From: Pycnopodia helianthoides
Lineage: Eukaryota > Echinodermata > Asteroidea > Forcipulatida > Asteriidae
Length of the DNA: 64,000 nucleotides
Assembly (NCBI GenBank): GCA_032158295.1
Contig: CM063243.1
Span: forward strand, 1,612,001 to 1,676,000
Direction of reading: 5' to 3'
Shown here: one piece after another, positions 55,077 through 64,000 of the stretch
Position numbering within the stretch: position 1 is the stretch's first letter
How the letters are laid out: each line of letters starts with the position of its first letter
Made by a program: the position numbers and the translations under genes
The notes under the pieces: generated by a model
Database searches by the model: none
Seen by the model: the letters and a program-made list of their open reading frames with translations, nothing else
What the model was told of the DNA's origin: nothing

Positions 55077-55675
55077 ACAATGTCCATAAAAATTGATAAA
55101 TGACATGAAATATCAGATATCAAATTGCCAGGTTTGAGACACAGGTAATGTTATGTGTCTATAAGAATAGCAGAGATATCAATAAAACGGACAGGCATTA
55201 CCAATAGACATCATTCGGATGCTGATTGTGTGTATTAACAGGAGACAAATGGGTCATAAATACATCAATAAAGAACTAGGAACTATAATTTGAATAAATA
55301 TGTTAATAGATAATAAAGTTACTAAAAAGATTTTTTTTATCTATGTGAGAGAAAAGAGCGAACATGTTGAAGAAAGGTTATACGCTTTTTAAACAACACC
55401 TGCAGTAACACTCAGAATTTAGACAAGAAATTTTGACAAATAATGATTTAAATGTGTCACATGAAATATTATGGTCCTCTCTACCTCTATAACATTCAAT
55501 GCACTGGAGAGACAGAGTGCAACTCCACATCCTGCTTTAGCGCCCTGTCTGTTGCTTGTTGTTTATTAAAACAAAGTTGCTTGTTCTTCTACCATAAGAC
55601 ACTGTACAACTCTTGAAGTTATGATATCAAACTGAGTGCATTTAATGACAGTCAATTAGTTAATCACAGTTTCAC

Positions 55676-56179
55676 TCAGAACCTGGCTGCTATTTTACAG
55701 ATGGATCGTCGGAGGTCGGAACATGGTCTGTCATTCCACAAGAAGTTGTAATCCCTTGAATTGCCAAGCATCTCAGCACAGTCTCCATTGCCATTGGGTC
55801 GATCAGTGTACCAGTTGGTGTAACCTCCGAATGGACTGCTGTCGATCCAGGCAAATCTACTGGATCCATCCCTGCGGTAGCCGAACCAGGTTCTCATGCC
55901 GCCTTGACCGTGCGTGGATGTAATGAGCAGGACTAGGAAGTCATGTTCCTCTTGGCTCATAATGGACGCCAGATGAGATGGTCTGCCAAGGCGTGACAAA
56001 CCCTGACAGTACTGTTCAGCTTCATCAAAGGTCTTGGCATCCGTCACGAGAAGGTAGCAATGATTCCCAAAACTTGTCCATGGACTGATACAGGACATGC
56101 AGGGAGATACCGTCAGGAAATGCGACTGAAGGAGAGCTACAAGAATACTGAAAGTGAAGACCCTGAAAGAACTCGCCAT
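55676..56179 (-). CDS. Secreted C-type lectin L4
   Basis: 167 residues, single exon, signal peptide with FTFSILVALLQ, CTLD with triplet RPN (YTDRPNGNGD) and WND (FLWNDRPC). Although its flanking DNA is of the alpha type (like L1), its coding sequence is closer to L3 and L5 (CMSCISPW, extra loop residues SRDYNF), which suggests gene conversion or a recombinant origin. No truncated tail fragment lies downstream, unlike L1, L2, L3 and L5. Confidence 0.9.
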   Translation of the reverse strand: MASSFRVFTFSILVALLQSHFLTVSPCMSCISPWTSFGNHCYLLVTDAKTFDEAEQYCQGLSRLGRPSHLASIMSQEEHDFLVLLITSTHGQGGMRTWFGYRRDGSSRFAWIDSSPFGGYTNWYTDRPNGNGDCAEMLGNSRDYNFLWNDRPCSDLRRSICKIAARF

Positions 56180-56279
56180 ACTCAGGAACCAAAAGCAGTC
56201 TGCTATCAAAGACTAGAGAAACTGATAGCTTGATCAAGGACATATATGTGACTCCGAGAGAATTCTTGGTTAACTATAG

Positions 56280-56290
56280 TTATAAATAAC
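56280..56290 (-). promoter_or_regulatory. TATA-like box of lectin L4
   Basis: TTATTTATAAC on the minus strand about 100 bp before the ATG. Confidence 0.4.
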
Positions 56291-57015
56291 GATAGAGCAA
56301 AGGCATTTACTGTCATTGGTTTCTAGCTTGTTTAATGACAGACTACATCAAGAATGGCTAAATAATGTGGTGATGGTTTCAGTGGCATGGTGATTGTGAC
56401 CATGCCAGAGCCAGGCTCTTTTTCATATCATCTTTCCCTTTTTTTCCTTTATGCTATAGTCAGTGTAGTTCTATTTGCTTAAGTGATTTTCTTTTGTGTC
56501 CGTAAACCAATGCACACAAGGTACCAACTATCTACCTCAGTAAAGCCAGCATTAAGTTGATGAAATTCGCCTAATTAGATATCTCCTTTGTTCAGCAAAA
56601 TTGCATCTCAGTTAGACATAATAAGTATATCGATTGTTATTTAAAACAAATCTCATAAAAAAGCATAAAATTATGACCAACCAAAGCCTTGCCTTAACCA
56701 GATGTTGATAATGATGACTGATGCATTGTTCAGGTAATATCTCTGTTCAGTATCATTATGGAGAATTTTTATTTTATATTTTGTTTTATGAGCGCAAGGA
56801 ATAAAAGGCTTGTCGGCAGTTGAACAGATTGTGTGACCGATAATAAGGAAATACAAAACAAGCCATGAATTTAATACACATGTAAATTTGAGTTCTTCCC
56901 AATATCACTGTGAAAATGAACACATCTTTTTAACCAGTTGACGCCGGATGTCATGTCAACAAACCATAATTTTACCTTCTAGAAGCATTTTGAACTTCCA
57001 TGTCACATCAGATGA

Positions 57016-57161
57016 CCAGGGGTCGATTTCACAAAACTCTTCCTAACTTTGGACTAGTCCTAGGCAATACTAAGAGATAGGACTAGTCTTAAGTTAAGAC
57101 CAGTTACTGGTCCTAACTTCAGATAAGACTAGTCTCATGTCTTTGTGAAATCGGCCCCTGG
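57016..57161. mobile_element. MITE-like element, ends CCAGGGGTCGATTTCACAAA
   Basis: A 146-bp insertion between CACATCAGATGA and GTACAAAGGCTGCC. The sister lectin units read straight through at 47200 and 49980. Internal pairs of ACTAGTCCTA and TAGGACTAGT blocks make most of the element self-complementary. Confidence 0.88.
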
Positions 57162-58144
57162 TACAAAGGCTGCCTGTACTTTACACTACGGAGCATAGTC
57201 ACAGCATGCACTCCCCGTGCAACGCTGAGTTTCACACACAGAAAGAGGACAATTGGTTGTGAAAAAAGGGTCAAACTTTGCATTATGTACTCCTTGATCC
57301 CAGGCCTTTGCCTTTTTATGGCAAGAGGAAATTTACGTGTCACCTAGTGGATTCAATGACTGTATTTTATTGTATTTCTGCTCAATGGCGATAAGTCTGA
57401 GGGGACCGAGATGCCAGCTTCGTTTTCGATCAAGGGCCCAATTGGTGGCCGTGTCTCATGGGCGAGTTTTTACTATTCACTGTCCGTGAATTGGGTATTT
57501 TCTCGAAAAAGAACAAGAAACCCAGGTGCTTCAAACCGAATAATTGTTCTCGTGACTTTGATAAGTTATGTATTCTTTATGCCAGCGGTACTATCAAAGT
57601 AAAATGATTTCAGCAATTCTGCTAACATATTCCCGTCAGGCTGGAAGGGAAAAAAATGAAACCCAGCTGTAACTGGTTAAAATTCATTGGAAAGAAATTT
57701 TGACAAATAATGATTCAAATGAGTTACTTGACACATTAAGGTCTCTAGCTATATAACATTTAATTCAACTCATTTCACCTTTCTGATAATTTTATTCAGT
57801 CTCTCCGATGTAATTTTTAGTTTTTCAGCCTATTTTTCCTCTTTTGTTTTTGATTTTACTTTTTTATGATTTTAAATTTCAATTGACTTGATATAAATTT
57901 AGCTGCAATTCAATTGACAGTTTATGATGTCTTTTTCAGTTTGTAGTCGATAAACCATTTATTCATTCAATTTGCTAGATATACAATGAGCATGATGCAA
58001 CCCCACATCCTGCTTTAGCGCCCTGCTGTCTGTTGTCTGTTGTTTATCAATACAAAGTTGTTTGTTCCTCTATCATAAGACACTGTACAATCCTTGAAGC
58101 TATGACATCAAGTGGAATGCATTTAATGACAGTCAATTAGTAAA

Positions 58145-58230
58145 TCACAGTTTCACTCAGAACCTGGCTGCGCTTTAACAGACGGATCTTCTGGGTTCGG
58201 AACATGGCAGGTCATTCCACAAGAGCCTTG
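58145..58230 (-). pseudogene. Truncated lectin 3' end downstream of L5
   Basis: Same fragment, encoding LWNDLPCSEPRRSVC then TAA (CTGTTAAAG). Confidence 0.8.
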
Positions 58231-58361
58231 TCTGTTGTCTGTTGTTGATAATTAATACAAAGTTGCTTGTTCCTCTACCATAAGACACTGTACAACCCTT
58301 GAAGTTATGACATCAAACTGAATGCATTTAATGACAGTCAATTAGTTAATCACAGTTCCAC

Positions 58362-58865
58362 TCAGAACCTGGCTGCTATTTTACAGACGGATTTTCTGGG
58401 TTCGGAACATGGCCTGTCATTCCACAAGAAGTTGTAATTCTTTGTATTGTCAAGAATCTCGGCGCAGTCTCCGTCAGCATTGGGTCGATCAGTGTACCAG
58501 TTGGTGTAACCTCCCAATGAACTGCTGTCGATCCAGGCATATCCATTGGATCCATCCTTGCGGTAGCCTAACCAGGTTCGCATGCCGTCTTGACCGTACA
58601 TGGATGTAATGAGCAGGACGAGGAAGTCGTGTTCCTCTTGGCTCATAATGGATGCCAGATGAGATTGTCTGCCAAGGCGTGACAAACCCTGACAGTACTG
58701 TTCAGCTTCATCAAAGGTCTTGGTATCCATCACGAGAAGGTAGCAATGGTTCCCAAAACTTGTCCATGGACTGATGCAGGACATGCAGGGAGATACCATC
58801 AGGAAATGCGACTGAAGGAGTGCTACAAGAATACCGAAAGTGATGACCCTTAAAGAACTCGCCAT
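58362..58865 (-). CDS. Secreted C-type lectin L5
   Basis: 167 residues, single exon, signal peptide, CTLD with triplet RPN (YTDRPNADGD) and WND (FLWNDRPC). Differs from L3 and L4 at surface positions (VMDTKTF, GRQSHLAS, SNGYAWIDSSSLGG). All seven cysteines are kept. Sits in a beta unit like L3. Confidence 0.9.
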   Translation of the reverse strand: MASSLRVITFGILVALLQSHFLMVSPCMSCISPWTSFGNHCYLLVMDTKTFDEAEQYCQGLSRLGRQSHLASIMSQEEHDFLVLLITSMYGQDGMRTWLGYRKDGSNGYAWIDSSSLGGYTNWYTDRPNADGDCAEILDNTKNYNFLWNDRPCSEPRKSVCKIAARF

Positions 58866-60239
58866 GCTCAGGAACCAAAAGCAGTCTGCTGTCAAAGACT
58901 AGAGGAACTGACAACTTGATCAAGGATGTTTGCAACTAAAAAGAATTCTTGGTTTAGTATGGTTTACATATAATGATAAAGGCATTCACTGTTGCTGGCT
59001 TCTAAATTCCTTATTTTATGTAGCTTGTTTAATGACAGACTACGTCAGTAATGGCTAGTTATGCGGAGATGGTTTCAGTTGCATGGTGATTGTGACGACA
59101 CCAAATTTTCATCATATAATTTTCAATCCCTTTCTTTACCTTTCTTGCAATATAGCCTACATGTACCTGGTTGCCAGCGTCATATGTAAAGCTCTTTTTG
59201 CCCAAGGCAACTTCCTTTTGTGTTTGTAATCAATGCACACAAGTAAACGACAATTGTTAGTCTAAATTATTCATAATCTAGCATACAATATACATTCTGT
59301 CGAATGAAAGACATGTCGGCAGTTAAATAGATTGTTATTGGCTATTTTCATTAAGCAATGATAGCATGGTCCTTACAAGGGTGTGTACAACATTGGTATT
59401 AAAGACTAACAGGTCATGGTGGAAAACTTCCCTTGAAAAAATTATAAAACATCAGAATTTGTGATTTGTTCAGTTTTCAGTTTTCTGTTCAGTTTTTGCA
59501 TTTGACCTAATCTTTTACACAAATGTAACTACTTATGCATATTTTCAAGAACCAGACTTGAAGCAAAGAGTTGATTTGATAGTTCCCACACAGCAAGCAC
59601 AGTGCACATAGAACTTTTACACAAAATGCTTGTTCAGGGGCCATTTATTCGCTAGTCTTCAGATCTTCATATCACATGTTAATACACCCCCACCTGACCA
59701 GTTTTTGACCAATCAGAGTGCATACTCTCTCTGAGGTATGTCTCTTAACTGTACGTAAGGGGTCAGTATGGTTGCTCCAATGTCACACTATTCCTGGTTT
59801 CTTTTGGTGTCAAATTTCCTCGCCACCACTTGCCATTGTGGAAAAGATCGATTCGATCATCGAGCATTATTAGGAACTGCACCCAATTGGTAATGTTTAC
59901 AATCTTAACCCTCAGTTGGCAATCAAATAGTGTCAATCAAATGGTCAATCATATTCACCATTTGTTGGATAACACAATACATATTGACCCACTATTGTTA
60001 AAAAAAATCCAAAACACTTGGTCAAGTATAATTGCCCAACTGCTATATCAAAACTGTGTACCGAAAATTGATTATAAAAACAAAACAATTTGGCTCAACA
60101 GTACAGCAATATCATTAGACCTATAGGTTGGGTAAATATGTTGGGTTAAATTTTGACCAACAGTTTGGTGAGTTCATTGATAGATCTAACATTGGTCAAA
60201 ATGTTGATCAAAATTTAACCAAAATTTGTTGCAGTGTAG

Positions 60240-61195
60240 GGGGTGTCAGAACATACATGTAGAGGTGTTTAAACATCCAAGTTTGTCAGGGTTGTTGGAA
60301 CATAGGGTAGTTGGAAATAGGGTTGTTGGAACACAGGGTTGTTGGAACACAGGGTTGTTGGAACATAGTGGTGTCGGAAATAGGGTTGTTGGAACACAGG
60401 GTTGTTGGAACATAGGGGTGTCGGAAATAGGGTTGTTGGAACACAGGGTTGTTGGAACATAGTGGTGTCGGAAATAGGGTTGTTGGAACACAGGGTTGTT
60501 GGAACATAGTGGTGTCGGAAATAGGGTTGTTGGAACACAGGGTTGTTGGAACATAGGGGTGTCGGAAATAGGGTTGTTGGAACACAGGGTTGTTCGAACA
60601 TAGTGGTGTCGGAAATAGGGTTGTTGGAACACAGGGTTGTTGGAACATAGGGGTGTCGGAAATAGGGTTGTTGGAACACAGGGTTGTTGGAACATAGGGG
60701 TGTCGGAAATAGGGTTGTTGGAACACAGGGTTGTTGGAACATAGTGGTGTCGGAAATAGGGTTGTTGGAACACAGGGTTGTTGGAACATAGTGGTGTCGG
60801 AAATAGGGTTGTTGGAACACAGGGTTGTTGGAACATAGTGGTGTCGGAAATAGGGTTGTTGGAACACAGGGTTGTTGGAACATAGTGGTGTCGGAAATAG
60901 GGTTGTTGGAACACAGGGTTGTTGGAACATAGGGGTGTCGGAAATAGGGTTGTTGGAACACAGGGTTGTTGGAACATAGTGGTGTCGGAAATAGGGTTGT
61001 TGGAACACAGGGTTGTTGGAACATAGGGGTGTTGGAATATAGGGTTTGGGGAATTTAGGTTGTTGGAACATATAGTTATTGGAACATGGGGTTGTAGGGG
61101 GTGTCGGAACATAGGGGTGTCGGAAACGTACGTTTGATGGAACAGGGTTGTTGGAACATAGGGGTGTCGAAACATAGGGGTGTTGGAACATAGAG
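60240..61195 (-). repeat. G-rich VNTR C, 47-bp higher-order unit
   Basis: About 15 near-identical copies of 16+16+15 bp: GTTGTTGGAACACAGG, GTTGTTGGAACATAGT, GGTGTCGGAAATAGG, spacing exactly 47 bp (for example 60421 and 60468). Since 47 is not a multiple of three, the same peptide series runs through all three minus frames, giving overlapping stop-free stretches above 350 codons. Confidence 0.96.
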
Positions 61196-61370
61196 CAGTC
61201 AGAGGTTGATTTATACATGAGGTACCCAAGCTGGTGGTAATAATTGTCTTTGACTTTAAGAGGTCTATGTTTAGAAAAGAAGGGATTTGTGCATGACTGA
61301 AAATCAGCAAAGTTATTTCTGCTTAACGCCTGCATTTGTAGAAGGAGAAGCAGGTTCATTTAAGTGACCA
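61196..61370 (-). other. Conserved flank of VNTR C
   Basis: Copy of 41166-41330; reads MNLLLLLQMQALSRNNFADF then SKHRPLKVKDNYYHQLGYLM and continues into the VNTR frame. Confidence 0.5.
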
Positions 61371-61646
61371 CCCCCCCCATGCAAGTATTCCATAATTAAG
61401 ATACAAAACAATTGATGTGCTTTTTAATTAGGCACTTTATAGACTCTTTTTTGACAAACAATTTGACATCTTATTTACCCCAGCAATATTTGATTTTCTA
61501 TTGTAGGAATGCATTCTCAAATGTTTATCCACAGTCAATAAACAGTACCAGAAATTTACAACAATCATTTTTTTAATAACGTTTTAAAGCTTTTTACTTC
61601 AAGTAATAAATCAAAAGATCACCCCCCCCCCCAGTTTGAGATACAA

Positions 61647-61847
61647 CCAGGCCCCAATTTCATAGAGCTGCTCAAGCACAAAAAATAGCTTAGCACAACA
61701 AAAGTATGATTACCAGAATAAGGTTACCAGCCAAACTACCATATCACATGTACAATTAGTGACTGGTATCCTGCTCATTTCTGCTTACCAGGCAATTGTT
61801 AAGCAATTTTTTTCTGCTTAAGCAGCTCTATGAAATTGAGCCTAGGT
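61647..61847. mobile_element. MITE-like element, ends GGGCCCAATTTCATAGAGCT (copy 3)
   Basis: Left CCAGGCCCCAATTTCATAGA and right CTCTATGAAATTGAGCCTAGG-type end. Same context as copy 2. Confidence 0.85.
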
Positions 61848-62319
61848 TATATCGTAAACCGGGCGTGGTCCCTGGCTAAACGGCAGTACATGTATACGTT
61901 TGTATGACTTCTGTCCTAATCAAAAAAATCCAAGAAGAGCATGGAAAATCTAAATTGCCCATTTGGCAAACTACTGAATTTATCTACAAATTGAAAAACA
62001 TGATTCTTTAAAATTTATTAATTATTTTTGGTATGCAAGTGCTCCCCAAACAAGGCTAAAAGCCACTCTTGGTGAGGGGCTACAAGAAGAAAATATTTAA
62101 GATGAAAATAATTCAGAGGAGCTGAAGGTAGGAATTGAAATGACGGCTGACACAGCTAGGATCAGCCTTTTCATAAGTTTACACTACAACAACTGACATC
62201 AATCAAGTTAAAGCATGCGCCAGTGGTTCACTAGTGCATGTTATTGAGTTGTTAATAATAATGAATTTACCCATGCCCATATTTATCAGTCGGGTCCAAC
62301 CTTATGAATTTTTATTTGG

Positions 62320-62745
62320 ATTTTTCAGTCAGTCTGTAAACCTAGTCTGAGAGGTTTGTGTTGATAGAATATTACAAGCAAGATCTTGGCCAAATAATCA
62401 TTGAAACAACTTGAGCAATTTCATCATTGGAAACTAAATTGCCATCAGAAACAATTACTTTAACGGTTTTTGAACATGGGTTTGTTCAAAACAGAGTTTA
62501 TTACCTTCCAAGTGTTTTGAATACTGTTTTTATTTTGTACTATTTCCTCTTCGAATTTGTGAGCGTAATACATGGAAATAGCTTGGATTTTTGTTTTTAG
62601 CATACTTATTTTATATTGGATTGTAGGATTAGACCAACATTGGCAATAATGTTTTTTCCCCCTTACAATCCCAAAACTTTCTAGACGATTGCTTATTACA
62701 AGGTCAGGCATTCAAATCTTATTTGAAGTCCAAACACTTCGGTGT
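62320..62745 (-). pseudogene. Decayed LINE ORF2 fragment in lectin unit 6
   Basis: Minus-strand NSIQNTWKVINSVLNKPMF and the following VSNDEIA-like segment match the fragment at 43690-44110. The frame is interrupted. Confidence 0.42.
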
Positions 62746-63678
62746 GGAGTGACAAAGGAGAAGAGGATATGGGAGGATTGAGGCCTCATTCTAGCAAAAA
62801 TGCCTAGTCTGTAAAGGTTTAAATGGAATTAAGTGATCCAAGGAGTATTTGATGAATATTTGCAACTAGATTGATGGTTCTGAAGTTTTTATGAAATGTC
62901 TTTATATCCTAGAATTAGTTTTAAATTTTACCATCAAGGTGTTTGCACACTGCGCGTCGCTTGCTTGGTTTGTTGACATTGTATACCCACTTTGAATCAC
63001 GTGACTCCGGACGCCGATTGTGTGTTTTAATACAAGTATATTCGCTATACTATTAGAACATAAGAGTTGGGGGATTATCAGTACAATGTCTATAAAGATT
63101 GATAAATGACATGAAATATCAGATATCAAATTACCAAGTTTTGGACATGGTAATGTAACATGTCCATAAGGGTAGCAGTAGGCTTTACCAATAGACACCA
63201 CCCGGACTTCGATTGTGTGTATTAATAGGAGACAAATGGGTCATAAATACATCAATAAAGAACTAGGAACTAGAATTTGACGAAATACCTAAATAGATGA
63301 TAAAGTTACCAAAGAGTAATTCTAATCTATGTAAGAGAAAAGAGCAAACGTGTTGAAGAGGGGTTATACGCTTTGTAAACAACACCTGCAATAACACTTT
63401 CAGCTTTTGGAAAAGAAATTTTGACAAAATAATGATTTAAATGTGTCACATGAAATATTATGGTCCTCTCTACCTCTATATCATTCAATGTCAATGCACT
63501 GGAGATACAGAGTGCAAGATGCAACCCCGAATCCTGCTTTAGCGCCCTGCCTGTTGTCTGTTGCTTATCAATACAGAGTTGTTTGTTCCTTTACCATAAG
63601 ACACTGTTCAACCTCTCGAAGCTATCATATAAAGTTGAATGCATTTAATGACAGTCAATTAGTTTATCACGGATTCAC

Positions 63679-64000
63679 TCAGAACCTGGCTGCTATTTTA
63701 CAAACGGATCTTCTAGAGTAATTACACGGCAGGTCATTCCACAAGAAGTCGTCTGTAGTGTCCATTATCTCGACACAGTCTCCATCACCACTGGGTTCAC
63801 CAGTGTTCCAGTTGGTGTAGCCTCCGAATGGACTGCTGTCCATCCAGACAAATCTACTGGATCCATCCTTGTGGTAGCCGAACCAGGTTTTCATGCCACC
63901 TTTACCAAATGTGGATGTAATGAGCAGGACGAGGAAGTCATATTCCTCTTGGCTCATAATGGACGCCAGATGAGATGGTATGCCAAGGCGTGACAAACCC
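63679..64000 (-). CDS. Secreted C-type lectin L6 (cut by window edge)
   Basis: The visible 106 codons run from GLSRLGIPSHLAS to the stop (CKIAARF). The triplet is EPS (NTGEPSGDGD), WND intact (DDFLWNDLPC), and the loop is short like L1. The signal peptide and first cysteines lie beyond 64000. No frameshift in the visible part. Confidence 0.88.
   Translation of the reverse strand, partial: GLSRLGIPSHLASIMSQEEYDFLVLLITSTFGKGGMKTWFGYHKDGSSRFVWMDSSPFGGYTNWNTGEPSGDGDCVEIMDTTDDFLWNDLPCNYSRRSVCKIAARF

Larger units (their letters stand above)
57165..59460. repeat. Beta unit 2 (contains L5)
   Basis: Paralogue of 50116-52350, more diverged than the alpha 1/alpha 2 pair. Followed by VNTR C block as beta 1 is followed by VNTR B. 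Confidence 0.8.
52440..59815. repeat. Higher-order repeat VNTR-alpha-beta, about 7.4 kb
   Basis: The block beginning CCACGACTTGCCATTGTGGA (52446), then VNTR B, MITE copy 2, alpha (L4) and beta (L5) recurs at 59820 with VNTR C, MITE copy 3 and alpha (L6). The first block (39600, VNTR A) has an extra alpha unit before its beta. Confidence 0.82.

Noticed and set aside
60246..61359. Open stretches of over 350 codons on the minus strand, the longest in the window
   Set aside because: They overlap each other in different frames and consist of a 47-bp minisatellite without stops; composition and periodicity explain them, so no CDS was called.

Overview
The window is animal (metazoan) genomic DNA: coding sequence is split into short exons with GT-AG introns, and most of the rest is AT-rich and packed with tRNA-derived SINEs, short inverted-repeat (MITE-like) elements and minisatellites. 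Small secreted C-type lectins in a tandem family point to an echinoderm, most likely a sea star. This is inferred from gene-family style and repeat flavour, not proven.

Region 1-20.7 kb holds no gene I can support. It contains minisatellites (about 60-bp units near 0.6-0.8 kb, 63-bp units near 6.1-6.4 kb, a ten-copy 122-bp array at 7.95-9.17 kb that grew inside a SINE), a foldback element at 17.4 kb, MITEs and SINEs.

Region 20.78-37.35 kb, minus strand, carries 16 exons of an RPAP1 (RNA polymerase II-associated protein 1) homologue. All 16 exons join in phase and give exactly 860 codons plus a TAG stop, i.e. the C-terminal roughly 60% of the protein. Nearly every intron carries a SINE or MITE. 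Two introns carry tandem repeats that copy sequence around the adjacent splice site (5' site at 23.63 kb, 3' site at 33.05 kb). The 5' part of the gene is not found anywhere in the remaining 26.6 kb upstream.

Region 37.4-41.3 kb is almost entirely tandem repeat: a 106-bp array, then a G-rich 16-bp-based array.

Region 41.3-64 kb is a cluster of six minus-strand, single-exon secreted C-type lectin genes (L1 45.2, L2 48.2, L3 51.2, L4 55.7, L5 58.4, L6 63.7 kb and cut by the window edge). They sit in a higher-order repeat: G-rich VNTR, unit alpha (L1, L2, L4, L6), unit beta (L3, L5), then the next VNTR. L2 has two single-base deletions and is probably a pseudogene. The copies differ at the residues that set sugar specificity in this fold (QPS, QPS, QPN, RPN, RPN, EPS), so the cluster looks like a birth-and-death family diversifying its binding site. 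Several transposon insertions can be dated against empty sites in sister units.
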